64,000 bases of DNA from Neelides folsomi (taxonomy: Eukaryota; Arthropoda; Collembola; Neelipleona; Neelidae). The notes beneath the pieces were generated by a model, which was not told the DNA's origin, did not search any database, and worked only from the letters and a program-made list of their open reading frames with translations. Both the position numbers and the translations under genes were made by a program. Of this stretch, positions 17,001 to 29,731 are shown in pieces. The stretch lies in NCBI GenBank assembly GCA_034687125.1, contig JAQGBZ010000038.1, positions 245,771 through 309,770 of the forward strand, written 5' to 3'. How positions within the stretch are numbered: the first letter of the stretch is position 1; every line of letters begins with the position of its first letter.

Positions 17001-17828
17001 TCGTTTTTTTCTCTCTCAAAGTTGTATACACAAATACAACTTTGTTCACTTCTCATCTCTTTCTTCTTGTGTTAAGATATTTTTTATAAATTTTAACTAC
17101 AATTAAATAATAGTGGACAAATTTAATTAACATGGAATTGCTAGTAATCTAAATTCTATAAAAATATCCAAGGTAACGTATTAGTGAGATTAATTGAATT
17201 TTGATAGCAGGTTGTTGCCATAAACCAACCATATCATGAATTTGAATATGGCGTGACATTTCGTTCTGCGTATAAAATATGTTTGTGTTGTAAAGATAAA
17301 AATTATATTCTTTTGGGAAGATGAATAAAAGCTGAAAATGAAGCACGAGTATCGTATCAGTATATTATTGTGTACTTATTGGATTAGGAGACTCAAATTA
17401 AGGAGCATTCCCAAATCTCATTGAAAAATTGACAAGCCGAGCTTTCTGTTTGAGTTAGTTTCAAATGATAGAAAAGTGTAAAAGGAAGGTAAAACGAACC
17501 CGTATTTCTTAGTAAATATTTTAGTAAGTTTCTGAAACTTCCCATTTCGACTCTTCATCATCCAAATGTCTTGAGTCTTATCAACACTAATTGGTAGAGT
17601 CCACGTGTGGATTGCAATGCAAATGCGACTCTGATCGGCAGTCTTATGTCCAAGGAAAAAATCCGAACCCCTCTCGGCTAACGTGAACTTCTTTCCGAAT
17701 TTCACTCGTAGAATGAGTTTAACTCTGAGCCTTCTCACACTATTTGAGATCCAAACACAGAGACACAAAGGTAAGAAGAAGGACCAAGTGGCGAGTCCGA
17801 TGAAACAAACCCAAAGAGACGAAATCAT
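14090..17828 (-). CDS. WS/DGAT-like O-acyltransferase (WSD family) with degenerate HHxxxDG motif
   Basis: Seen: four exons (17500-17828, 15597-15821, 14471-15288, 14090-14313) join in phase to 531 residues. The start has two adjacent hydrophobic stretches (about residues 4-28), then a WSD N-terminal region, a long variable middle and the WSD C-terminal part (AICNIPLASKQIELFG, FANAGISFVNLSYNGTLRIG). Known: WSD enzymes join fatty acyl-CoA to alcohols or diacylglycerol, using the second His of HHxxxDG. Here the site, formed across the exon 2/3 junction at about residues 182-188, reads H-I-G-Y-K-E-G. The catalytic His is Ile and the Asp is Glu. The splice junction gives this residue string in the only frame that keeps both exons open. 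Inferred: either catalytically dead or acting by another mechanism. No frameshift or stop suggests decay. The 1.68-kb first intron holds two inverted-repeat elements. Family call is good; the activity is doubtful. Confidence 0.8.
16345..16835. mobile_element. Foldback/MITE-like element in the acyltransferase intron
   Basis: Arms 16347-16389 and 16761-16798 are inverted copies, about 35 of 38 positions matching in the inner part (core CCCATAACCGGGCAC against GTGCCCGGTTATAGG). Further GTGCCC/GGGCAC words inside each half extend the palindromic pattern. The interior is AT-rich and contains a short GGTTAGGTTAGG run. No coding capacity, so it would be non-autonomous. Confidence 0.75.
16853..17238. 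mobile_element. Second inverted-repeat element in the same intron
   Basis: Arms 16853-16897 and 17193-17238 are inverted copies around the core GGTTTATGGCAACAACCTGC. The whole is about 385 bases, non-coding, and begins within 20 bases of the end of the preceding element. It looks like a MITE; no target-site duplication could be defined with confidence. Confidence 0.65.
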
Positions 17829-20127
17829 ATTGAGTGGAGTGAGAGGAGGCTCAGAGACAACTGAATTACTCTTCCATTCACAAGAACCCTTTCACTATCT
17901 AAATACATTGTCTATGTTCTTAATTGGACGATCGAATACGTTTTCTCACTATCCTCGCTCGTATATCAAATATCCTATCTCGACGTGGCTTATGGGTATG
18001 GCTATGAGTGATCCTCGAGTGTATGGTGACTCACGGCCACAATGCACAAAACCTCAAATTCCCATTATTAATAAAAATCTACAGCAGAGGAATAAGTGAA
18101 AATAAATTTTATAACATTTGGTACATTTATTTACCTATTTACCGCCTTATGCCCACAACATAATACTAACCAATTTTATATAATAACATTGTTCATTTAG
18201 ATTGTGTTCTTTTCTTTTGTGTACTTATGCGGATGAAGTAAAGGATACATAAATATTATATGTTAGTATTTATATAACAAATTAATTTTAATGCATTAAC
18301 ATAATCCACGTTTGCATATTGTTATTGTAAATACGAGTTATATAAAGGATTAATTTTCATAAACAGATCTTATGTTAGTGTCGAAGGACTTAAGTTTATT
18401 AAATACTGAATAATAAATATTTATATAACATTGAGAATATTTCCAAGTTGACCTTTTTTGCAAAAGTGTTAGTGTTAAAAGGTTGAATAATATGATAATC
18501 TACCTACATAATGTTTATACATAAGATACATACCTATGTACATTACGTAAATACATAATATATTTTGCATATTATACAACTACAACACGTAAGAGATGCC
18601 TTCAATAAGTAGAATAGCAAAATTATTTTACCTGCTTGCATACAATATTAGTGCAGTTGTACGTATTTAGAAAATGAATTTCCCCTTATTAAATTGTAAA
18701 AGTACAAAGGTATATTTTAACAATCAAATCATAAATAATGCACAAATGCATTTTTACACTATAGTATGAAACGTGATTGTCGCGTTATACGTTGAATATG
18801 AAAATTATGTACTAAATGTAAGAGTATATAACATCAGCAAATACCCACATATATTAGATAAATTCTCCACATAATATAACATCAGCAAAATACTAATTGT
18901 AAGTACATAATGTAGGTACAAGTTTGATGAAAATATTTAAATATATAATTATTGTCAGAAAGGGGATTTTAAAGTCAATCATAGTGATCGGAACATGTTC
19001 ATGTCTTCGTCTGATTTGATGCACCTTTCTCGCACACAAAAACATAGAATATAAAAGGTTTATTCATGTTGACTGCATCGTGTTAATTGCATCTATTCAA
19101 CATTGTTTAGCAGTCCCTCGCTTATTCAGCCTCAGACTGGGACAAGAAAATGTTGATTGCCTTGAACTTTTCTTGTGTATTTCATAATCTCACTCACTCT
19201 CCCACACACTCCTATCCTCCGTGTTCAACGAGGAGGGCAGATTTTGTATGACACATTTTGTAAATGAAAATAAAATACAGCTCATGCAAACTTTGTATTT
19301 ATTAGGAAGCTTGTAGAATCTTCAGAGATTGCTAGAAATAAACCATTCATTGTATAACCGATCAGAATGGTCTTTTTTTATCAACAATTAAAATTAAGTA
19401 ATTACATAGGATTTCAACTAACGTAAACTTTATTATGCGTTAGATTTATCCCCTTGATAAGATTTACAAACAAGTTGTCAATAAAGAGTTAAAATACAAT
19501 AACAAGAGCATGTTCATTCATTCATTTTTTATAAATATAACAATTTTATTTAGATTGCTAATTTTGCTGAGTTCAATATACCTTCGTGTGTAACATAATG
19601 GTGTGTATTTATTATAATATCGGATGATTCAAAAGAAGGAGAATGCTATTTCATTAGCTACAGGTTTAATGAAGCGCAGATGCAAATTTGTATGCATGTA
19701 TAGTATGCGTATAGTAAGAGTATAATTGTATAATTCTTACATATATTATATTATAGTAAAATAAAATTAATAGGTCATTGGGTCACAGATTCATAAAATA
19801 AACATTATACTTTTGTGTCTTTTATTATTAAGTGGCAGACTTCATGTATTGTCATTTATCATGTTATCTTTTCCTTTGTATCACTACAAATTTATTGTAT
19901 GATGCTGATACCTATAATATTAATTGGCTATTTAAGCTAAACTTTGTAATATTAAACTTTTTTATACTGTAATAGTGTAGTGATATGATATCCATAATTA
20001 ATGAGTGAATTTAAAATTATTAATTATATCACATTTGATGAATGATATGAATAAAGTATTTAGTACAAATAATCGATATTATATATTATATTATTAATCA
20101 TAAATGAAAAATTAATTGTAAACAGAA
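17829..20127. other. Intergenic, no gene recognised
   Basis: AT-rich. 17829-18100 contains GC-richer sequence upstream of the acyltransferase, probably promoter and 5' UTR; the frame that is open there on the plus strand is the antisense of coding exon 1 and its leader. 18970-19250 is another GC-richer island without a convincing reading frame. Confidence 0.4.
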
Positions 20128-20253
20128 GGAGAAATGATTTACTGAATGAAGATTTTCCAACTCCGAGAAACGACGTACAAATTGAAGACGCTTCAGATGT
20201 GCAACTACGTGGAAAATTCATTCAAGATTGCATTATTAGATGTCATTTCACAT
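20128..20253 (+). pseudogene. Possible last exon of a PIF/Harbinger nuclease
   Basis: After an acceptor-like TAAACAG, a frame reads RRNDLLNEDFPTP, then ASDVQLRGKFIQDCIIRCHF and a TAA at 20253. The ending 'basic-x-x-I-x-x-x-I-aromatic near the stop' resembles the C-terminus of PIF/Harbinger nucleases. No upstream nuclease exons were found. It converges on a Myb/SANT-type frame on the other strand, the pairing known from Harbinger transposons. Short and therefore uncertain. Confidence 0.35.
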
Positions 20254-20268
20254 AAGTTTCATTATTAA

Positions 20269-21155
20269 TTAATTATTAATCATTATAATTATAATTAATA
20301 TTACATTATCTCTGAGTAGGACATTCGAAATTTCTATAATTTCGAACTGAGGGATTTTGGCGGAAATTTCAGCTCGTAGCAATTCTTTTTGTAATTCGTG
20401 TATCTCAGTCTTGTGCTTAAAATTCATTTCAAACTCAATTTTTCTCCTTTCTTCTGTATCTTTGGCCATTCGATTTTCGATTTGAGCAGTTTCGTATTGC
20501 GTTGAGTAAGTTTTCATCCTTATGTTGTGGTCCTCCAACTCCATCTCAGTAACATTTGATCGTGGATCACGCCGCTTTCGCTTCACTAAAATATTTGCAT
20601 TTTTAAATATTTCTTTAAATATGTAATAAATTAATAAATGTAATAATAATTTCAATTCTTCCACGATCTGTTCTTTTGAAGCTGAAATTCCTTCATTTAC
20701 TTCATCGGGCGTTGCGTCAGTCAAAAACATTAACTAAAGGATTCATTTGCATTGGTATCATTCTTATGATCTCATTTACTTCTTCGGTAAGTTCCGAAGG
20801 ACCAGGTCCGCCTCCAGTTTTAGACGACTCCTTCTTATGTTTGACCACCTTTTATATAAAATATTTATTGAATATAAAAGAATATCATGTTTTAAACAAT
20901 TAAAAAATATTGGTTTACATTTTTGGTTCTGGCTTTGGCATTCCCCCACCATATCTTTAATTGATCTGTAGTTCGCTTTTGAACCAAAGAATGACTATTG
21001 AACTCAGTAGAAATTTGATCCCACGCTTTGACTTTTTCAATTTTTGCTTTATCTTTAGTACATTTATTCTCAATAACCTTAATATGTTTATTAATTGTAC
21101 TTAATAGTAGTGTTTTTTCGCCGTCAATTATATTGGAAGCCTTTCTTTCGCTCAT
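20269..21155 (-). pseudogene. Zeste-like Myb/SANT DNA-binding protein with a frameshift
   Basis: Seen: exon 1 (20919-21155) encodes MSERKASNIIDGEKTLLL, then KAWDQISTEFNSHS and RTTDQLKIWWGNAKAR, the tri-helical Myb/SANT-like domain of the zeste/Harbinger type. Exon 2 starts at 20848 with KHKKESSKTGGGPGPSEL, matching the usual basic-plus-Gly/Pro linker, and continues to NPLVNVFD before a TGA at 20717. The next frame then carries TDATPDEVNEG and, after about 20585, an acidic/basic coiled-coil tail (KDTEERRKIEFEMNFKHKTE). The break lies at a run of five T. Known: such proteins are encoded beside the nuclease in PIF/Harbinger elements or are host regulators. Inferred: a relic transposon gene; a sequencing error in the T-run would make it intact. 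Confidence 0.55.
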
Positions 21156-22880
21156 TTTAATCAAAAGAAATTTTAACTATATGAATCCAAAGAAATTTTA
21201 AAAATTCCGCTCGAATATTGTGATTAAATTGTGATCCGTTAATCAAAGTCACCAATCATGTGATTGACAATCACAAATCATTAAAGAATACCAAACTGAT
21301 TTGAGTGTGATTGTGATTGGGCGATCACAATCAAGTTATTGTGATTTTGATTTTGATTGTGATTGGACATTATACGGGCATTAGACGGGCTGTAAGATAT
21401 TATTTACAAACTTGAAATTTCTACTATTTATACGCATTTTTCATACAAATATTTTGTAAATAGTGCCTAAAACTGAATAAATGCATATATGGCAGTAGGT
21501 GTCTTTTATTTAACCTTTGGAAGAGGAGAGTGGAAGTGTGAGTAAATAAACACGTGAAATGGATGAGCTCTCGATTTTCCACTACTATTCAACATAATAA
21601 TTGCATTTATAAAGTGGAATTTGTTAGGGTACAGTTAACATTTACTTTGCCGACCTTCAACGCATTTTGAGTGTAAGGACCTCTGACGAATGTAGTGGTC
21701 TAAATAATTAAATTGTTTTAATAACTTTCCCAGGGGTTAAAAAGGCAAATGGCACTTATTTATCCTTCATGGTTTAATTCCAAAGTGATAGTGCTTCTAG
21801 GAGAGAAAGAATGACTTGTCATTTTCATTATGCTCTCACATAATTCGTCGTTTCGCCTCGTTTATCAATAGTTTATTCTGTAAATGCCATAAAGAAAATG
21901 AAATAAAAATAAAATCAAAATCAAATCAAATCATTTAAATTTTATGCATTATGTACTATGAACATGAACTACCATATTATGCATAAATATGTAGGGTCCA
22001 ATAATCTAACATTTTATAGTATTAATGTATTATTAACTATTTAATTAGAATTTAATTGTAATCGTAGTTTAGAGTTTAGGACTTAACTCCATTGAACATT
22101 AAACGTGTAAGGTTAATAAATTTATTTTTCCCAATCATAGTTTTCTTTGAATATTATACGAATTATGATATAAGTATTTGTTAAGATTAAATCTATTTGT
22201 TCAATTTGAATTGTGACTTTAGTTTAGTTAAAAACAAATACAACCTTTGTAGTGGTTATATCTTATATGTAATGTGGTATAAGTATTATCCATTTAAACG
22301 TTTATTTAAAGATATTTTATTTACTTTTAGCTTACAAAAAGAGATAACTAAATGAGTGAGTGTGTTAAGTAAATGATTTAAACGATACAATTCGTTATAT
22401 TATATAGAGGATAATCTATAATGCCAATATGTACAGATATGTATCTGTATAGTATTATGTAATCTAAATAATACTCTTGTATGATATTCAGGATATTACA
22501 TGTATACTCCATTCAAAGTGTTTTGTATTTCTTTACAGGTTAAAGTATTAGATAACTATTGTATAGCATCAATACACAAATTGATAAAAATATGGACTAA
22601 AAACTTTCATTTTATTATTGATCGTAAGGATATTTATTAGAAATAAAATAATAGAAAAGTAGGTGGAATTTTTTCCGACATTTTCGTAAATCTATGATTA
22701 TTCTATCGATATTATAAAAAAAGATTTTTACATCTCTACTATTGTAAAATTCTGATGAAACTATATAGTTTCATTCAATATATCATTTATCTTTTTAATA
22801 TTGTCTTAAATTGTAGTTTTTGTAGTATTAATAATATTAAAAATTTACCGAACATTTAAATTAAATTCAGTGTAATTAAA
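21156..22880. other. Intergenic; GTGATT-rich low-complexity patch
   Basis: 21230-21370 is dominated by TGTGATT and AATCACA words on both strands, so it could fold on itself. The remainder is AT-rich and includes the presumed promoter of the downstream transporter. No gene seen. Confidence 0.5.
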
Positions 22881-25800
22881 ATGGATATAGACAAAAATCA
22901 TTTCGAAATTCTTGATTATATTGTGGTAATTGCCACATTACTTTTTTCACTACTCATCGGTGTTTATTATGCAATGAAAAAACAATCAAATGAAGATTTG
23001 TTAGTTGGTGGAAGAAACATGAGCCCTTTGCCAATTGCTGCATCAATGCTCGTTACTTATCTCTCAGCTATTACAATTTTAGGTAATTTGGTGAATAAAA
23101 ATTTAAATTGTAATATTTTTTCGATTCTTTAGAATATTATGAAAATCTTAAATTTCAGGATATCCGGCAGAAATATATGCAAATGGGCTCCAAATTTTTA
23201 TGATGACGGTAGCCTCAAGTTGTACTGTTCCAATAAGCATATATTTCTTTGTTTCTTTCTTTTATGAAATGAAATTAACGAGCGTTTATAAGGTTTTGGT
23301 CATTTGTATTTAATAACATTAAGCTCCATTGCAATATTAAAAATACTAATTGTTTATGTTAATCTATTTTATGTTTTTAGTATTTGGAATTAAGATTTAA
23401 CAGTTATGCAGTTCGAATGTTGGCTTCTTCCATTTTCATTTTACAAGTCACTTTGATTTCAGGAATCATTTTATATGCGCCAGCTATAGCATTAAAGTCA
23501 ATTTTAGGATTACCAGTGTGGATTAGTTTGGTTTTGATTGGCATAAGCGGAACGATCTATACTTCCATTGTATGTTTTACAAAATAGTCCTTAAATAATA
23601 AAATATTTATACTATTTTAAAAGATTAAAATTAATGAATTAAATATTATATTTCACAGGGAGGAATAAAAGCTGTGGTATGAACTATTACTACAAATTAG
23701 TATTAAAACATCATAAACGATAAACTTGTTGAAAAATCTATTATTTATTTAAAGGTCTGGACTGATGTTTTTCAATTTGTCATGATAGCTTTCGGTTAGT
23801 AATATATTGATTATTGACCACTATTCAATAGCAAACAATTATAACGCTTTTAAATAATAATACCTTCTAGGAATGTTGGCGATTGTTATAAAAGGAATAA
23901 GCAGTGCTGGTGGAATTATGAATGCATTTAAAATTGCAGGGAAAAACGGGAGATTGCAAGTATTTGAGTAAGATTGGTTCTATAAAATTAACTCTTTATT
24001 TAGACAAATGAATATAATATGAGAATGTTTAATAATCTAGCTTTACAGTCGACCCTTTCATGAGACACAATGTTCTTAATTTTATTGTTGGTTATGGATT
24101 TACGGTAATTGTACTTGCCGGAACTCATCAACCACAAGGTATTGTATTAAAACAATTAAATAATAAATGGATTTCATTAAAGTGGCATCTCAAATTTAAG
24201 AATATTTATGTATTATTATGTATATTTTTATAGTTCAACGATTTTCCAGTTTACCTAGTGCAAGACATGCATACAAGTACATACTTTAAGCTAATTTTAA
24301 TAAATATTAAACTATTTTATACATATCGGATTGAATTTAATAATTTACGAGTTCACTAATAACGGTTCCCTATTCCATTGATTTCCGTATATGTATAGGT
24401 AGGGCAATAATGTACAATATAGTAACTCAATCAATGAAAAATTCTTAAAACTATTTTGATTATCAAAATTATTGAAAGATCGAGTTACTATATTGTTCTC
24501 AATTACCCCAAAATTAATAAATTGAAGATAAATCTGAAATTCTTTTTCTTTTAGAGCAATGGCATTAAGTGTGCCCCTCAACATCTTTATAATGGTGCTT
24601 GTTATATTTACCGGAATTTCCATTTTTGCAACGTATGGACAATGTGATCCGATACTTTTGGGTCATATAAGACGCCCAGATGAAATTGTTCCTTATTTTG
24701 TCGTTAAAAATTTATCAAATATTCCCGGTCTTCTGGGACTTTTTGTAGCTTGTATATTCAGTGCTGTTCTAAGGTGAGTACAAATTTTTTCTCTTTCCGA
24801 TCATTAGTATGGGATATCGTTATATATTAATCATTTATTTAACAATATTACACATGTTAGTACAATATCATCGGCACTTAATTCACTATCAGCAGTAACT
24901 TGGGAAGATTTTCTTAAACGACTACCATATTTCAAAAATTTGAGCGATTTTGGCCAATCGAATACAACGAGAATAACTTGTAAGAACACAATAATGCATG
25001 TATTGATTTACAATCATTTGTTTTATTAATTTACAGCTTTCATTTATGGGATTCTTATTATATTACTTGGATTCGTTGCACAAAATCTTGGACAGATTCT
25101 TCAAGCAACTGTAACTGCCGGTAAATTTCAGAATTTTTTATACGTTATGTTATACGTTTGCCCGCCAATCTTATAAATATTATGCATTGATTCATTTTAT
25201 TTTAGTTGGAGCAACTGGTGGTACACTTGGAGCAATATTTATAATGGGCCTATTCATGCCATGCATAAATAAGTTTGTAAGTATTTTTCATATTAATCAA
25301 GACTTAAAATATGCAAATTTGTTGTTACATTTAAGCATATTAATAATTATTTATATTTTTTGAATTTTAGGGTGCAATTATTGGAATGGTCGTTGGTGAG
25401 TTCAAAATCAATGGACCATTTTATTATTTCATATTAAATGCTGTATTTAATTGGGATTTTTATATTTGGGACACTGAGCATGTTTATTTTTAATAATAAT
25501 TAACAGGATTAGTTTCGATGCTTTATTTAACTTATGCTTCTACAATGTTAAGTAAAACGAAGCCATTTAGTAGAATGCTTCCTACAAGCTTAGAATCTTG
25601 TTCACACAATGTCACAACAATCCAATCATTTATCGATGCATCACCTGGATTGCCTGAATTTGAATAGTATGTTACGTTATTAAGCTAAAATACTTGAAAC
25701 TAATTTTAAATAATACTAATTTAATACTGTTATTTTTAAATAGTGAATGGTATGAAAAAATAGCAACAATATCATATGTTCTTTATTCATTTGTTGGAGC

Positions 25801-26165
25801 CGTAATTACAATTGTTTTTGGATTGTTGGGAAGTCTTATAACTGGAGGTAAATTAATCATTTTAATTAAAAATTCTTCAATTTTTTAAATTTTTACCATT
25901 GTTCTTTGTTGACTATTCCACAACAATATATACTACCTAAACATTTAAAATAGGTTGCGGTAAGAAGAATAAAGTGAATCCCATTTATCTCCACCCACTA
26001 ATTCGCCAGGCAAATTGTTGCTCAACAATCGACAAGTCAATTGAAATCAGCCCTGCTAATAAAAATGTGGATAGAATTAGTAATACAAAAACTTCAAAAG
26101 TTAGGCCTTCTGGCCCATATCCACAATATGAATATAAACAAGCAAAGAATGATAACAAAGTATAA
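22881..26165 (+). CDS. SLC5-family sodium-coupled solute transporter (SMCT-like)
   Basis: Seen: sixteen exons in phase from ATG 22881 to TAA 26165, about 610 residues, with more than ten hydrophobic segments. Landmarks: LLVGGRNMSPLPIAASMLVTYLSA (TM1/TM2 region), GYPAEIYANG, the short GGIKAVVWTDVFQ box, VDPFMRHN, SVPLNIFIMVLV, CDPILLGHIRRPDEIVPYFV, LLGLFVACIFSAVLRSTISSALNSLSAVTWEDF and GATGGTLGAIFIMGLF. Known: these are the marks of the sodium:solute symporter family, and the GGIKAVVWTDVFQ and PDE-PYFV patterns are typical of the sodium-coupled monocarboxylate/multivitamin branch. Inferred: plasma-membrane uptake of monocarboxylates, vitamins or iodide-like anions; the substrate cannot be read from sequence. 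The C-terminal tail (about 70 residues) is cytosolic, polar and unlike conserved parts. Intron 6 is assigned the CTAG acceptor rather than the later TACAG because only that keeps the frame. Confidence 0.88.
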
Positions 26166-26784
26166 ATATAAAAAATCTAATATCACAATTACGGATATAC
26201 ATATTTATATGTACAATTTTTAAGAATCAGTTTTAAATCCAAATAAAATGCATTTACAAGATATACACGTATTAAAATATTTAATAAACTCATTATAAAC
26301 TTGTAATAAATAAATAAAATAAGTATATTGAAAAATATTTGGTATACCAATCAATCTCCAGTAATCAATAAAAATTAACTGAAAATGAATTCGTTTATGT
26401 GAAGTTTAAAAATGGAGTTGGATTACAAATTACATAGACCAATAAAAGACATCCATAAGACAATAACTGTTGCCTATTTAACTACAGATCTATTTACTTT
26501 ATATCTATCCATATTTTATCCATCTCAGAATCCGTATGTTTGACTAAATTGACTGCATAATTTTAAATTACTCAATAATATTTTCATTACATACAGATAT
26601 TTGTCAATGTAATCGCGTATGGTTTTTAATCCCGTCTTCTTTGACTCCTCTCTGCCAACTGATGTCATTCGCATTGTTTCTCTCATCCATTCACTATATA
26701 ATTTCCTCTCTTTATTTCAAATCTAAATCTAAACTTTTACAAAAGTAACATAATAATTTCATAAAATATCAAAAACCCATCAAA
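26166..26784. other. Intergenic spacer
   Basis: 3' UTR of the SLC5 gene with AATAAA words near 26240 and 26310, then the presumed promoter of the malate synthase gene. No gene seen. Confidence 0.5.
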
Positions 26785-29518
26785 ATGGACAGCAACAGAA
26801 CAATCGAGCTTGAAGGTCCTCCTCGAGGATATGAAAGAAAATTCAAGACTTTGTTCACTCCAGAAGCAGTCAATTTTCTGGTCGACTTGGTCTCAACCTT
26901 TCAATTTAGAACAAACGAGGTTCAAAGTTCAAATTATTAAAGCTTTAACTCAAACAATATATGTAATGTATAAACTTATTTTTATGCTGAAATGTAGAAA
27001 AGGATAAAATTGGTGTCTAATGCACTAATTATTTAAATAGATTTTGCGTACGAGGAAAGTGAAGAAGTTGAGTCTCAACCAATCCGGGAAATTGCCAACC
27101 TTCTCCCTTGCCAAGGAAATTTTGGGCGACTGGAAAGTTGGTCCAATTCCAGTAAAACTCATCAATCGACATTTAGATTTGGGAGATGTCTCGCCCTCAA
27201 ACGTTGAACATCTCAAAGCAGCTCTGAAAAGCAAAGCTCAGGGCATCCAAATTGACTATGATGATGGACATTGTCCCACTTGGACAAACATGATTGAAGG
27301 TTTAACATGGTTATCATTTAACATTCTTTTTAATCCTATAATTAACACCGTTAAATGTTCAATTAGGTATTTACAACGTTGTAGCATTTTCTCGTGGAGA
27401 ATTTTGTTCCTCTGAAGTGCCAAAGCTTGAAGATGCTCCTGTGCTTCTTCTCCGACCAAGAGCTTGGAACATGAATGAGCATAACATCATGGTAATGATA
27501 TTTTACTGCATTTTCATCTATTTTGAATGAGACTATGAGGGTTTACATTTTTTCTTTTATCTACGGGATTTTAACCACTTGTAAAATTCAATTTCAGCGC
27601 ACAAATTTAATATTCTTTAATTTAAAAGGTGAACGGAAGGGAAATCCCAGGGCCATTGATGGATTTTGGTCTTCTCATATTTCACACTGGAAAAAAATTT
27701 GCGTCTCTTGGAATTGGACCTTTCTTTTATCTTTCTAAAGTGGAAGGAGCTAACGAGGCCAAATTATGGAACGATATTTTCGTTTGGGCTCAAAACCAAC
27801 TTGGAATCCCAAATGGTTTGTTTGACATTATTATTTTGTTCGAAGTATCTGACTTTGGCAAAGCATGTGTGACACAACTGCAACAATAACAAAATCTAAA
27901 AGAATCTGGGGCATTATAAAACTGTCCGCACTTCCACCTATCAACGAAAATTATAATCATATAGTTTATAACGTGACTGGTAGATGGGGCTTAATATTTT
28001 TATATAATGCCCCAACTTTTCTGGGACGCCACGCTTGCATAAATTTGAAAACGTAAATACCTACACTATCAAATACATTATTTAGGGACGGATTCATATC
28101 AGTAAATACTCATTTTCGTCATAGGCTAATTATATCGAGCTATTTAGATCATATTATAGATGACATTAGACATTAATAATTACAAATATTTTATTGTCCT
28201 TAATTTACAGGAACGATTAAGGCATGTGTTTTGATTGAGAATATTCTTGCGTCATTCGAGATGGAAGAAATTCTCTACGAACTTCGAGATCACTCCATTG
28301 GACTTAACTGCGGAATATGGGATTATGCGGCTTCTTTTGTAAACAAATTTGGTAATCATTAGGTTATAAGTTAAAGTATTATACCATAAGTGCCTATTAT
28401 ATATTTGTTTACATTATTAATCCTTATTAATTCAAAAGTAATAATAATTAAATATTATAGTCAATAAATTAATAAATGTTAGGTATACATATTTGCAATT
28501 TAAGTATTTAGAATATTTGCGTCATTAAATTATTGCAGGAGAACGAAAGCAATTTCTTCTGCCAGATCGGAATAAGTATGTAAACATGGACAAACACTTT
28601 CTCGCTAGTTACATGAGGCTTGTGGTTCAAACGTGTCATCGACGAGGAGCTCACGCGACCGGAGGAATGGCCGCTTTAACCATCGACTCCTCCAATCGTC
28701 ATAAAAAGTATAGTTTAAAATTCAATTACGTAATTGGGATTAAAATGGATTTATTTAACGTTCAGAATGGACATCATTGAGAATGTGTGCAAGGCAAAGC
28801 TCCGCGAGATTCATACAGGAATTGATGGATTTTTGGTGTATGACCCTGAACTTGTATCTTGGATGAATGACCTCTGGGATAAATTTGGTTCTGAACAAGG
28901 ACCTAATCAAATTAAGTCTGTTTCACTTGCCAATATAACGATTACTCCAAATGATCTTCTCCAGGTTAATTATTATTTTTAAAGAAAATTAATTAATAAC
29001 TTTAAATTTTTTATTTATTTTTATTTATTTATTAAATTAAAAAATCTTTTAGATTCCTCAAGGTGGAGTGACAATTGACGGACTTAGAAAGAATGTCAAA
29101 GTTGGGATTCTGTTTATTTATTCCTGGATTGCAAAGGGCCAGGGACATTTCATTTTAGATGGAGCGGTGGAAGATTCTGCAACGGCTGAAATTTCACGTT
29201 CGCAAATATGGCAATGGATTTTCCATCAGGTTAATACATTTGATAACTAACGAATAATATTAACTTAATATTATTTTTAAACAAATTATTCAGGAAGCAT
29301 TAGAAGACCACACTAAAGAAACAATAACAAAATCTCTTGTCACATTGATGACTTGGGACTTTTTCGAAAAGAACAAATTTGCTGGAAAATATTCTCATGA
29401 TCTTCTCAAGAAATCTTGTCAAATGCTTTTGGAAATTGTGACTTCATTCGAATTCCCAGAATTTATCACAACTTTCCTTTACAATCATTCCAATTTCAGA
29501 GAGAGTCAACTTGTCTGA
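26785..29518 (+). CDS. Malate synthase (type A)
   Basis: Condenses glyoxylate with acetyl-CoA to malate, the second step specific to the glyoxylate cycle. Nine exons in phase from ATG 26785 to TGA 29518, about 540 residues. Landmarks: [65 protein letters not shown], the core [17 protein letters not shown] and [18 protein letters not shown] with the Mg2+-binding acids, [27 protein letters not shown] and [16 protein letters not shown], which holds the catalytic-base Asp known in the family. All expected active-site positions are conserved. It is a stand-alone enzyme: no isocitrate lyase domain or gene lies nearby, unlike the fused nematode protein. The C-terminus (RESQLV) is not a peroxisomal SKL-type signal and the N-terminus shows no clear mitochondrial presequence, so the location is open. 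Intron 1 has a weak donor (GTTCAA). Confidence 0.93.
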
Positions 29519-29731
29519 ACCAAATGACTTGTCCTCATATTTGTGATAAAATTTTAATATGTGAATTCATAAATGGCGGACCTTAGGTTAAGATGAATAA
29601 AATTAGTTAGCTAAACATAATTCAAAAATTCAAAACATTTAGATGGCACATTAAATGTGTTTGTCAATAAACTGATTACTGATTTATTATTGAGATTATT
29701 CAATTGGCATCTTTTACATAATTAATATGCA

